A DNA stretch of 46,150 nucleotides from Pseudomonas lopnurensis. Lineage in GTDB: Bacteria; Pseudomonadota; Gammaproteobacteria; Pseudomonadales; Pseudomonadaceae. Shown in pieces: positions 1 through 8,286 of the stretch. Numbering within the stretch: position 1 is the stretch's first letter; each line of letters begins with the position of its first letter. The notes under the pieces are model-generated. The model was not told where the DNA came from and did not search any database. It was given only the letters and a program-made list of their open reading frames with translations. The stretch spans positions 11,569-57,718 of the forward strand of contig NZ_JADDIX010000059.1 of the NCBI RefSeq assembly GCF_015070855.1, read 5' to 3'. A program made the translations under genes and the position numbers.

Positions 1-414
1 CCGCGGTCGCCGACGAACTGGCGGCGCTGCGGGTCGCGCTGGAACTCCGGGCCCCGCCGCGGACGCTGTATTGCCGGGTCGACCCGCCGCGCTTCGAGCA
101 GGCGCTGACCAACCTGCTGCGCAACGCCGCCCAGGCTAGTCCCGGCGGGCGCGTGCGGCTGAGCTGGTGGCGGCAGGCCGACGAGCTGCTGCTGCAGGTC
201 GAGGATGACGGTCCGGGCATCGCCGACACGCATCGCGGCGCGCTGTTCGAGCCCTTCTTCACCACCAAGCCGGTGGGCGAGGGCAGCGGCCTGGGCCTGG
301 CGGTGGCGCATGGTGTAGTCGGCGAGTGCGGCGGGCGCATCGAACTGGTGGAAGGCAGCCTGCCGGGTGCGGCGTTTCGCATTGCACTGCCGCTGAGCGA
401 AGAGGAGTCGGAAC

Positions 415-422
<8 letters not shown>
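1..422 (+). CDS. Sensor histidine kinase, C-terminal part (cut by window edge)
   Basis: This is the catalytic end of a sensor histidine kinase, read in the frame that starts at base 3; the gene begins before the window. Visible ATP-binding motifs are an N box (NLLRNAAQAS), a G1 box (DDGPGIAD), an F box (LFEPFFTTK) and a G2 box (GSGLGLAVAHG). The sensor, membrane and phospho-accepting histidine regions are not in the window. Its stop overlaps the start of the sigma-54 response regulator by 8 nt, so the two are translationally coupled. It should autophosphorylate and pass phosphate to that regulator. The signal it senses cannot be judged from this fragment. Confidence 0.9.
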
Positions 423-1803
<1,381 letters not shown>

Positions 1804-1823
1804 GGAATGAGCGCGGAGTTCCT

Positions 1824-1850
1824 GTAGGAGCGCCAGGCGCTCGAATCGCG
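1824..1850. repeat. REP-like palindromic element
   Basis: GTAGGAGCGCCAGGCGCTC contains a 7-bp inverted repeat (GAGCGCC/GGCGCTC) and starts with the GTAGGAGC head typical of Pseudomonas REP elements. It lies 20 nt after the response-regulator stop and could help end transcription or protect the mRNA 3' end. Confidence 0.6.
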
Positions 1851-1924
1851 GCGCGCCGGCTGGGTGTCAGTGTCATCTGAGCCGCGTTAGCTGAGAGCCG
1901 CCTCGGGTGGTAAAGCGCGAATTC

Positions 1925-1952
1925 GGCGCTACGCTCAACCTGCGTAGGCGCC
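1925..1952. other. Intergenic hairpin upstream of the sorbosone dehydrogenase-like gene
   Basis: GGCGCTACGC at 1925-1934 and GCGTAGGCGCC at 1942-1952 form an inverted repeat with one bulged base and a 7-nt loop. It lies in the 286-nt gap between the response regulator and the gene at 2090. The rest of that gap holds the REP unit and no open reading frame I can support. It may be a leader structure or terminator. There is no T run. Confidence 0.35.
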
Positions 1953-2089
1953 GTTGTCGTTTCCGAATCGACAGGGCCCGCAGCGTTCCCCCGGGGCGCG
2001 GCACGGATGCCGTCGTGGCCGTGCCGAAACCTCCCAGAACAACAATAACGACCGCCCGACGAGGTGGTCCCTCTCGCCGAGGTGCGTAT

Positions 2090-3358
2090 ATGAACAGCCT
2101 TTCCCTGACATTGATCGCTTCGCTCACCCTTGTAACCGCGAGCGCCAGCGCCGCGCCGACCAGCGACGAAGCGCTGGAACGCATGCGCGCGATGAAGACC
2201 ACCGGCCAATCGCTGGACATGAAAACCGTGGCGCAGGACGGGCCCACCGCCGACGCCATCCGTGAAAACCTCAAGCGCATCAAACTGCCCGACGGCTTTC
2301 GCATCGATCTCTACGCCATCGTCCCGGATGCCCGCCACATGGCAGTGGGGCCGTCCAGCGGCGTGGTCTTCGTCGGCACGCGCAAAACCGATCTGTGGGC
2401 GGTCACCGACCGCACCAAGAACCGCACGGCGGACGAAGTGAAACGCTTCGCCCCGGCGATTTCCTTCACCCAGCCGGGGCCCTGCTTCAGCCCGGACGGT
2501 TTCCTCTTCGTCGCCGAGCACAACCGCGTGCTGGTCTTCCCCGCCGCGGAGTTCTTCTACGAGGGGCCGGACGTGGCGGCGGACATCGTCGTGCCGACCG
2601 GCGAGCTGATCCCGCGGGAGGAGGAAAGCTACAACCACGGCGCGCGGGTCTGCGCCATCGGCCCGGACGGCAAGCTGACCGTCTCGCTCGGGCAGCCGCA
2701 CAACGTGCCGCCCAAGGACAAGCTGGATCTCTACGCCCAGCACGGCATCGGCGGCATCGTGCGCATGGAGCGCGACGGCAGCAAGCGCGAGGTGTTCGCC
2801 AGCGGCGTGCGCAACTCGGTGGGCATCACCTATCACCCGACGACCAAGGAGCTGTGGTTCACCGACAACCAGGTCGACGGCATGGGCGACGACATCCCGC
2901 CGGGCGAGATCAACCATGCACCCAAGGCCGGCCTGCAGTTCGGCATGCCCTGGTACGGCGGCGGCCAGGTGCGCACCAACGAGTATGCCGACGACACGCC
3001 GCCCGAAGGCCTGACCTTCCCGGTGGTGGAAACCGTGGCTCACGCCGCGGACATGGGGCTGACCTTCTATACCGGCAAGATGTTTCCCGAGCAGTACCGC
3101 GGCGGCCTGTTCAGCGCCCAGCGCGGCAGCTGGAACCGCACCGTGCCGGCCGGCGCGCGGGTGATGTTCACCCCGTTCGCCGCCGACGGCAGCGGCCCGT
3201 CCGGCGAAACCGTTCCCTTCGCCGAAGGTTGGCTGGACGAGGACACCGGCGAGTACTACGGTCGCATCGTCGACGTCGCCCAGCTCAAGGACGGCTCGCT
3301 GCTGGTCAGCGACGACACCGCCGGTGCGATCTATCGCATCTCCTACCAGGGCAACTGA
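2090..3358 (+). CDS. PQQ-type sorbosone dehydrogenase-like periplasmic beta-propeller enzyme
   Basis: The 422-residue product begins with a clear signal peptide (MNSLSLTLIASLTLVTASASA, cut near residue 21) and continues as a beta-propeller of the soluble glucose/sorbosone dehydrogenase family. Family-like stretches include NHGARVCAIGPDGKLTVSLG and NHAPKAGLQFGMPWYGGG. The start at 2090 is chosen over upstream codons in the same frame because only it gives an export signal and it follows GAGGTG. A cytochrome c gene lies 60 nt downstream, which fits a periplasmic oxidase of a sugar or alcohol passing electrons to a haem protein. The real substrate is unknown; homologues are often named only by family. 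Confidence 0.82.
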   Translation: MNSLSLTLIASLTLVTASASAAPTSDEALERMRAMKTTGQSLDMKTVAQDGPTADAIRENLKRIKLPDGFRIDLYAIVPDARHMAVGPSSGVVFVGTRKTDLWAVTDRTKNRTADEVKRFAPAISFTQPGPCFSPDGFLFVAEHNRVLVFPAAEFFYEGPDVAADIVVPTGELIPREEESYNHGARVCAIGPDGKLTVSLGQPHNVPPKDKLDLYAQHGIGGIVRMERDGSKREVFASGVRNSVGITYHPTTKELWFTDNQVDGMGDDIPPGEINHAPKAGLQFGMPWYGGGQVRTNEYADDTPPEGLTFPVVETVAHAADMGLTFYTGKMFPEQYRGGLFSAQRGSWNRTVPAGARVMFTPFAADGSGPSGETVPFAEGWLDEDTGEYYGRIVDVAQLKDGSLLVSDDTAGAIYRISYQGN

Positions 3359-3418
3359 GCCGTCGCGCCGCCCGCTCAGCAACCCTGGGCGGGTGGCGCC
3401 TACCTCGAGGAGAACGCC

Positions 3419-3760
3419 ATGCCGATTGCCGGATACGACCGCCAGCGGTTCCGTCGCTATGCGCTACTGGCACTGCTGTGCCTGGCCTGGCCGGCGCAGG
3501 CGGACCTCGCCGAGGGCAAGGCCCGGGCGAAGATGTGCGCCGCCTGCCATGGCATCGACGGGCTGAGCAAGGTCGCCGACGCGCCGAACCTGGCCGGCAA
3601 CGGCGAGCTCTACCTGAGCCGCCAGTTGCAGGCGTTCCGCTCCGGCGAACGCAAGCATCCGCAGATGAGCGTCATCGCCGCTGGCCTGAGCGAGCAGGAC
3701 ATCGCCGCGGTGGCGGCCTGGTATTCGGCGATCAAGGTGAGCGTCGAGCTGCCGGAATGA
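3419..3760 (+). CDS. Small monohaem class I cytochrome c
   Basis: The 113-residue product has a basic start and hydrophobic core (RYALLALLCLAWPAQA) typical of an export signal, then one haem-binding motif, CAACH, near residue 40. A later methionine in HPQMSV is a plausible axial ligand. GAGGAG sits just before the ATG. It follows the sorbosone dehydrogenase-like gene by 60 nt in the same direction, so it is the likely electron acceptor of that enzyme, feeding the periplasmic end of the respiratory chain. The partnership is inferred from position. Confidence 0.88.
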   Translation: MPIAGYDRQRFRRYALLALLCLAWPAQADLAEGKARAKMCAACHGIDGLSKVADAPNLAGNGELYLSRQLQAFRSGERKHPQMSVIAAGLSEQDIAAVAAWYSAIKVSVELPE

Positions 3761-3814
3761 TGCCGGCGCGCGGCTGCTGGAGCGGAATCAAGACCCTTGG
3801 GCGCCGGCCGCACA

Positions 3815-3833
3815 GGCCGAACGCCCTTCGGCC
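3815..3833. terminator. Hairpin between convergent genes
   Basis: GGCCGAA-CGCCC-TTCGGCC is a perfect 7-bp stem with a 5-nt loop. It lies between the end of the cytochrome c gene and the end of the convergent DUF799 gene. There is no strong U tract on either strand, so termination strength is uncertain. Confidence 0.4.
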
Positions 3834-3836
3834 CGC

Positions 3837-4511
3837 CTAGCGGCCGGCCAGTCGGCTCTGATAATGCGGCGAACGCGGGCCGCTGAGAATGCCGTTGGGA
3901 ATGCCTGCGCTGAGCAGGCGACGGCTGGTGATGCCGGCTATTTCATGGCCACGGTCACTGAGCGTGTTGACGATCTGATTGACCGCGGCGGTGATGAGCA
4001 TGCCCACCAGACCGCCACTGCTCTGGTTCTGGTTTTCCGCCGAACTGGCCAGTGCCCGGCCCTCCCAGAGCAGTTGGCCGCTGCGCAGGTCGATGAGCTT
4101 GCCGTGCGCTTCCACCGCGACTTCGCTGGTCAGCACCTTGTAGCTGCTGCCATAGCGCGTGATTTCGATATAGAGCGCCGCGTCCGCGCCGAAGATCTCC
4201 CTGAGCTTGGCCGGCGGGGCCATGTGCATCTCGTCGGCGTTCATCAGGCCGTTCTGCTTGAAGGTTTCGTCCACTACTGCGACCGGCAGCACGTAGTAGC
4301 CGGCTTCGGCGAGTGGGTAGGTCACCTGCGAAAGCACACTGTAGCTGGCCTTGATATCCGGTGATCGGTTCACCGGCGGCAGCACCAGAATGGAAGCGGG
4401 ATTGCTCCGCTCGAACGCGGTGTAGTCGTATGGCGTCGGGGTGGCGCACCCGCCCAGCAGGCCGAGTGCGGCAAGCACCAGCAGGGTTCTCAGACCGATG
4501 TTTGACGTCAT
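3837..4511 (-). CDS. DUF799 / GNA1162-family lipoprotein
   Basis: This 224-residue protein has a lipoprotein signal (LVLAALGLLGGC) with the modified cysteine at about residue 22. The residue after it is alanine, so outer-membrane sorting is expected. The mature part (ILVLPPVNRSPDIKASYSVL and later FGADAALYIEITRYGSSY) matches the DUF799 family, which includes the Neisseria surface lipoprotein GNA1162. It is the last gene of a three-lipoprotein unit, 6 nt after the DUF4810 gene. The fold is thought to resemble CsgG-like or TolB N-terminal modules, suggesting an envelope assembly. The function is not known to me. Confidence 0.85.
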   Translation of the reverse strand: MTSNIGLRTLLVLAALGLLGGCATPTPYDYTAFERSNPASILVLPPVNRSPDIKASYSVLSQVTYPLAEAGYYVLPVAVVDETFKQNGLMNADEMHMAPPAKLREIFGADAALYIEITRYGSSYKVLTSEVAVEAHGKLIDLRSGQLLWEGRALASSAENQNQSSGGLVGMLITAAVNQIVNTLSDRGHEIAGITSRRLLSAGIPNGILSGPRSPHYQSRLAGR

Positions 4512-4517
4512 GACCTC

Positions 4518-4877
4518 TTACCTCTCGAAGTTGCGCATCAGGAAGTCCATGTACGCTGCGGACTCGGGAAACAGGGTTTTTTCCGTCTCGAACTGCTGCC
4601 TGACCTGATCGGCCTTGCCGACTTCGGCGTAGAGCATGCCGAGATGGGCGTGGAAGCCGGGTGCGGGAATCTCGTCGCGGGCGCGGGCTTGCTGAAGACT
4701 GGCTTCCAGCGCAGCGATCTGCTCGTGAGGGCCTTTCTCGTTCTTGAAGTGTTCGTAGACCTGCTCTTCGTAGCCGGTCCAGTGGTAGAGGGGTTTGGGC
4801 TGGCTGACGCAGCCCGCCAAAGCGCTGAGCAACGCCAGGGCGATAGTGGCCGCGCCGGCTCTGAAGGTGAGGCTCAT
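4518..4877 (-). CDS. DUF4810 lipoprotein
   Basis: The 119-residue product carries a lipoprotein signal ending in LLSALAGC. The mature part contains YHWTGYEEQVYEHFKNE, then a helical segment resembling a tetratricopeptide pair (HLGMLYAEVGKADQVRQQFE, then FPESAAYMDFLMRN). These are marks of the DUF4810 family. It sits in the middle of the CsgG-family / DUF4810 / DUF799 unit, with gaps of 24 and 6 nt, so the three are almost certainly co-transcribed. A small adaptor between two envelope lipoproteins is a reasonable guess, not a demonstrated role. Confidence 0.85.
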   Translation of the reverse strand: MSLTFRAGAATIALALLSALAGCVSQPKPLYHWTGYEEQVYEHFKNEKGPHEQIAALEASLQQARARDEIPAPGFHAHLGMLYAEVGKADQVRQQFETEKTLFPESAAYMDFLMRNFER

Positions 4878-4901
4878 CGGGGTCTTCCTTGAGGAGGGGG
4901 G

Positions 4902-5573
4902 TTATCGAACGGGACGCCAGGCGCCGCTGTCCACGCCGGACACCAGGTTGTTGACGGCTTCGCGGATGGCCAGGTCCAACACCTTGCCGTTGAGCGTGGA
5001 GTCGTAACTGGCCGTGCCACCGAAACCGATGACCTCACGGTTGGACAGGCTGTACTCGCCAGCGCCCTGCGCGGAGAAAATCACTTCGGATGTGCTGACA
5101 TCGACGATGTTCAGGTTGACCTTGGCGTAGGCGATTTGCGATTTGCCACGCCCGAGAATGCCGAACAGCTGATGGTCACCGACCTCCTTGCGGCCGAATT
5201 CGGTGACATCGCCGGTGACGACGAAATCGGCACCGCGCAACTGTGCGCGCTTGTTGGCGATGGCGCTTTCCTGGGCGATCTCGGACATGTTGTCGCGGTC
5301 GAGCACGTTGAAACGGTTCGATTGCTGCAGGTGGGTGACCAGAATGGTCTTCGCCTGGCCGCCCAGGCGATCGACACCATCGGAGAACAGGCCGCGCATG
5401 TAGCTGGAGCGGTTGTCGAACTTGCCGACCGCGATCGGGCTGCGCTGACCGTGATAGACGCTCTGGGCGGAGGTCACCTTGGCGACTTCGAGGGTGCGCG
5501 ACTGTTCGCTGGCGCAGCCGCCGAACAGGAGGCTCAGACCCATCAGGGTCGCGGCTATTGACTGCTTCTTCAT
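4902..5573 (-). CDS. CsgG/HfaB-family outer-membrane lipoprotein
   Basis: The start at 5573 gives a 223-residue lipoprotein with signal MKKQSIAATLMGLSLLFGGC. Longer starts add a proline- and arginine-rich tail that cannot be a signal. The mature part shows CsgG-family features: IAVGKFDNRSS, SNRFNVLDRDNMSEIAQE and GADFVVTGDVTEFG. It is shorter than curli exporter CsgG (about 277 residues). It leads an operon with DUF4810 and DUF799 lipoproteins rather than with csgE and csgF. It is therefore better seen as a CsgG-family envelope protein of this trio than as the curli channel, although curli genes lie 12 kb away. Confidence 0.87.
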   Translation of the reverse strand: MKKQSIAATLMGLSLLFGGCASEQSRTLEVAKVTSAQSVYHGQRSPIAVGKFDNRSSYMRGLFSDGVDRLGGQAKTILVTHLQQSNRFNVLDRDNMSEIAQESAIANKRAQLRGADFVVTGDVTEFGRKEVGDHQLFGILGRGKSQIAYAKVNLNIVDVSTSEVIFSAQGAGEYSLSNREVIGFGGTASYDSTLNGKVLDLAIREAVNNLVSGVDSGAWRPVR

Positions 5574-6000
5574 ATGAGACTTCTCGAGGGAAGGAGATGG
5601 CGATAGCGAACTGCGCGCTGTCCGAAGTCGTGCGCGGCGGCTGCGATTGGTGCCGGGGAATGTTGAGCAAGGTCGCGGGCGCGAACGCGCAGGAAATAGG
5701 TGTTCGGATGCATCCATGTCCGCCGAGTCGGTGTTGACGCCAGCCCGACGGTGATCGCCGGGCATGTTCAGGAACGCTGCATTGCCTTGCAGGGTACCGG
5801 GGCGGGAAGTGTACAAACGCGAAGGGCAATGTGCCAGCACTGGAATGGCGGCGAGTGGTAGATGTCACGGATCGGGGCGCATACCTGGCTGCGGCGACCG
5901 GCGGTTGCGATGATTGGTCGCAGACCGTCGGCCGGTGGTGGATTCTTGAGCCAGACTCCTAGCACCGAGCAGCACCGAGCAGCACCGAGGAGGCCATCGC
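5574..6000. other. 427-nt intergenic region between divergent genes
   Basis: No open reading frame here has a ribosome-binding site and sensible protein content. The left part should hold the promoter of the minus-strand lipoprotein operon; GAGAAG lies just before its start. The right end holds a 10-bp triplicate repeat that abuts the ribosome-binding site of the decayed gene at 6001. No clear -35/-10 pair stands out. Confidence 0.5.
5961..5990 (+). repeat. Three tandem copies of a 10-bp unit
   Basis: AGCACCGAGC occurs at 5961 and 5971, and AGCACCGAGG at 5981. The last copy runs into GAGGAGG (5987-5993), the ribosome-binding site for the ATG at 6001. Copy-number change here would alter the 5' leader of the downstream unit. 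Confidence 0.75.
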
Positions 6001-6362
6001 ATGTCCTTGAATATTCCCTTTCCCCACCGGCCCCGGGCCGGCCAGGCGCTGGCCGAGCGGCTGGCGCAGGAGCGCGGCGCAGCAATGCGGCTTGCGCCGA
6101 AGCGGGAACAGGCCCTGCCCATGAGCTGCAGCGACGCGAGCGGGCTTGTCGCGGTGATCGGCCGCGCCCCGCAATCCAGGATCGTGCCCTGGTGGACGAC
6201 GGCCTGGCCCTGGAGCAGTTGCCCGGCCGCGTCGTCCGCCTGCATCAACCCCACGACCTGTATGCCATCGGGCGCCGGTACGTGAACATCGACCAGGCGT
6301 CCGACCGGCAGGTGATGGACCTGCTGCAACGCGTCTGGGCCAAGGGAGGAGAATCTGCATGA
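6001..6362 (+). pseudogene. Decayed phosphoribosyltransferase-family gene
   Basis: The ATG at 6001 follows a good GAGGAGG site and begins like a phosphoribosyltransferase of the type found next to dienelactone-hydrolase-like genes (RPRAGQALAERLAQ). That frame then reaches KREQA and loses similarity. From about 6120 the similarity resumes in another frame with ELQRRERACRGDRP, LVDDGLA and YVNIDQASDRQVMDLL, ending at 6362. In the family, REQ..EL.RRE is continuous, so a frameshift lies near 6110-6125. The conserved middle segment (PRGGVPVA-type) and the TGATM part of the PRPP loop after VDDGLA are missing, which indicates two deletions. The product would not be active. The remnant overlaps the hydrolase start by 4 nt, keeping the old operon arrangement. 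Confidence 0.72.
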
Positions 6363-7024
6363 GCCAATACCCGTCGACACCGATGCGCTTCACCCTCGGC
6401 AAGGCCCGCCTGCATGGCGACCTCTGCGTGCCGCAGGGCGCCACCGGCCTGGTGGTGTTCGTGCACGGCAGCGGCAGCAGCCGGCACAGCCCGCGCAATC
6501 AGAGCGTGGCGTGCTACTTCAACGAGCTGGGCCTCGGCACGCTGCTGTTCGACCTGCTCACCGCGGACGAGCAGCCGATCGACGAGATCACCCGCCAGTT
6601 GCGCTTCGACATTCCCTTGCTCGGCCAGCGCCTCAGCGGGGTGGTGGACCAATTGGGCAACGAGGCGAGCCTGCGCGGCCTGCGCATCGGCCTGTTCGGC
6701 GCCAGTACCGGCGCCGCAGCGGCACTGATCACCGCGGCGTCGCGCCCGGCGGACATCGACGCCGTGGTTTCCCGCGGCGGCCGCGTCGATCTGGCCGACC
6801 AGTCGCTGGCGCGAGTCAAGGCCGCCTCGCTGTTCATCGTCGGTGGCCGCGACCTGGAGGTACTGGAACTGAACCGCGAAGCCGCCGCGCGACTGCAATG
6901 CGTACATCAACTGGTGATGGTGCAGGGCGCGACCCATCTGTTCGAGGAACAGGGCACGCTGGAGGCGGTGGCGCGGCTGGCGGGCGACTGGTTCCTGCGC
7001 CACCTTTCCCGCCATGCCGATTGA
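6359..7024 (+). CDS. Alpha/beta hydrolase, dienelactone hydrolase-like
   Basis: The 221-residue protein has the alpha/beta-hydrolase layout. It has an oxyanion-hole region VVFVHGSGSSRHSPRN, a nucleophile elbow GLFGASTGAA with serine near residue 119, a likely acid in GGRDLEVL, and a histidine in QGATHLFEE. No signal peptide is seen, so it is cytoplasmic. It overlaps the end of the decayed phosphoribosyltransferase gene by 4 nt. In many bacteria these two families are neighbours or fused, so this gene is the surviving half of a former pair. The substrate is unknown. Confidence 0.88.
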   Translation: MSQYPSTPMRFTLGKARLHGDLCVPQGATGLVVFVHGSGSSRHSPRNQSVACYFNELGLGTLLFDLLTADEQPIDEITRQLRFDIPLLGQRLSGVVDQLGNEASLRGLRIGLFGASTGAAAALITAASRPADIDAVVSRGGRVDLADQSLARVKAASLFIVGGRDLEVLELNREAAARLQCVHQLVMVQGATHLFEEQGTLEAVARLAGDWFLRHLSRHAD

Positions 7025-7260
7025 ACCGCGCAGCGCCACGGGTCCGCGCGCTTCGGCCGCTGCCGTTCGGCGCTGCGCGACGGCAGGCCGGCAGCGTTCG
7101 ATGAGGGTCATGACGAAATCTGTCGTACCGCGCTCATCGCATTCCCCATCGGCAAGCCCAGCGGCAATCTGTTGAAACAACGGATCGCCGCCGGCGGTTG
7201 GACAGCGGCGAACTCTTGGCCTCGACTTGCAACAAACAACGGAATGACCGGAGGAAGACG

Positions 7261-7749
7261 ATGGATCAGGCCGCAGTACGTCGCGCATGTGCCGACGGGC
7301 TTCGCTGGACGCTCCTGCATGCCGCGCTCTGGGCGCTGTTCGCTGGCGGGCGCGGCTGGACGCTGGGCATCCCGACGGTGGCGCTGGCCGTCGCCCTGAG
7401 CCTGTGGCTGGGGCTGCGGCCGCCGACCATGCGCGCGGCAGCCTTGCCCGCGTTCCTCGGCTTCTTCCTCAAACATATGTGGCTCGGCGCCTGGGACGTG
7501 GCGCGCCGCGCCTTGCAGCCGCGTTGCCCGCTGCAGGCGGCCTGGCACGAGGTGCCCCTGGGCGATTCGTCGCCGCGCCAGCGCCTGTTGCTCTCGGCCA
7601 TGGTCGGCCTGCTGCCCGGCACGCTGGCGTCGCGTATCGACGGCGATTGCCTGCGCATGCACGTGCTGGACGAACGCCTGCCCTGGCGCGCCACCGTCCA
7701 TGAGCTGGAGGACCATCTGCAGCGCCTGCTGGGCGGGGCGGGCCGTTGA
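7261..7749 (+). CDS. mnhE: Na+/H+ antiporter subunit E (MnhE/MrpE)
   Basis: The start at 7261, preceded by GGAGGAAG, gives a 162-residue membrane protein. It has hydrophobic segments near residues 12-50 and 60-80 and a soluble C-terminal part with LLSAMVGLLPGTLASRIDGD and LRMHVLDE, both typical of MrpE. It is the first gene of an eight-gene Mrp-type operon in which each stop overlaps the next start. Mrp complexes exchange monovalent cations for protons across the inner membrane and support salt and alkali tolerance. The upstream 236 nt holds no gene. Confidence 0.92.
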   Translation: MDQAAVRRACADGLRWTLLHAALWALFAGGRGWTLGIPTVALAVALSLWLGLRPPTMRAAALPAFLGFFLKHMWLGAWDVARRALQPRCPLQAAWHEVPLGDSSPRQRLLLSAMVGLLPGTLASRIDGDCLRMHVLDERLPWRATVHELEDHLQRLLGGAGR

Positions 7750-8000
7750 TGGCGCTGTTCTCGGCTTTGCTGTTGCTGACCCTGGTGATCGGCCTCGGGC
7801 GCGTGCTGCGCGGTCCGAGCCGGGTCGACCGGTTGCTGGCGATCCAACTGCTCGGCACCACCGGCACCGCGTTGCTGCTGGTGCTGGCGCAGTGGCAGGC
7901 GGCGCCGGCATTGCGCGATGCGGCGTTGGTGCTGGCGCTGCTGGCGGCGATGGTCAGCGCGGCGCTGGTGCAATTGCTGCGGCGCAGCCGGCATGACTGA
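7749..8000 (+). CDS. mnhF: Antiporter subunit F (MnhF/MrpF)
   Basis: This 83-residue protein has three predicted membrane helices and the family signature LGRVLRGPSRVDRLLAIQLL. The ATG at 7749 overlaps the mnhE stop as TGATG. An in-frame TTG one codon upstream is less likely. In Mrp complexes the F subunit is a small integral component needed for assembly. Nothing in the sequence suggests loss of function. Confidence 0.9.
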   Translation: MALFSALLLLTLVIGLGRVLRGPSRVDRLLAIQLLGTTGTALLLVLAQWQAAPALRDAALVLALLAAMVSAALVQLLRRSRHD

Positions 8001-8286
8001 ATGGCTCGCCGTGCTCAGCTGGCCGCTGCTGGCCGGCGGCCTGCTGTTCTTCGCCGCCGGCAGCATCGGCCTGCTGCGCTTTCCCGATGCGGTCAGCCGG
8101 CTGCATGCGCTGACCAAGGCCGATACCCTCGGCCTCGGCCTGGTGGTGGCCGGGCTCGCGCTGCGCGCGGACGATCTGCTGGAGGTCGGCCAGATGCTGC
8201 TGATCTGGCTGCTGGTGCTGGCCTCGGGCGCGACCGCCTGCCAGTTGCTGGCGCGGCAGATCGAGGAGCCTCCGGCCGATGACTGA
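7993..8286 (+). CDS. mnhG: Antiporter subunit G (MnhG/MrpG)
   Basis: The 97-residue protein shows the MrpG pattern FFAAGSIGLLRFPDAVSRLH followed by KADTLGLGLVV and has three membrane helices. The ATG at 7993 overlaps the mnhF stop and is preferred over longer in-frame starts, which add an arginine- and tryptophan-rich tail. The order E-F-G at the front of the operon differs from the common A-B-C-D-E-F-G order. Confidence 0.9.
   Translation: MTEWLAVLSWPLLAGGLLFFAAGSIGLLRFPDAVSRLHALTKADTLGLGLVVAGLALRADDLLEVGQMLLIWLLVLASGATACQLLARQIEEPPADD

Noticed and set aside
4902-5573. Calling this gene the curli exporter csgG
   Set aside because: It is shorter than CsgG, lacks csgE/csgF neighbours, and belongs to a trio with DUF4810 and DUF799. 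Only the family name is supported.
5862-6362. A 166-codon intact gene beginning at 5862
   Set aside because: Its first half is arginine- and proline-rich shadow sequence. The homologous N terminus with a ribosome-binding site is in another frame at 6001.
7216-7231. A sigma-54-like promoter (TTGGCCTCGACTTGCA) before mnhE
   Set aside because: The GG to GC distance is 11 bp, not the required 12, and the CAC part is missing.
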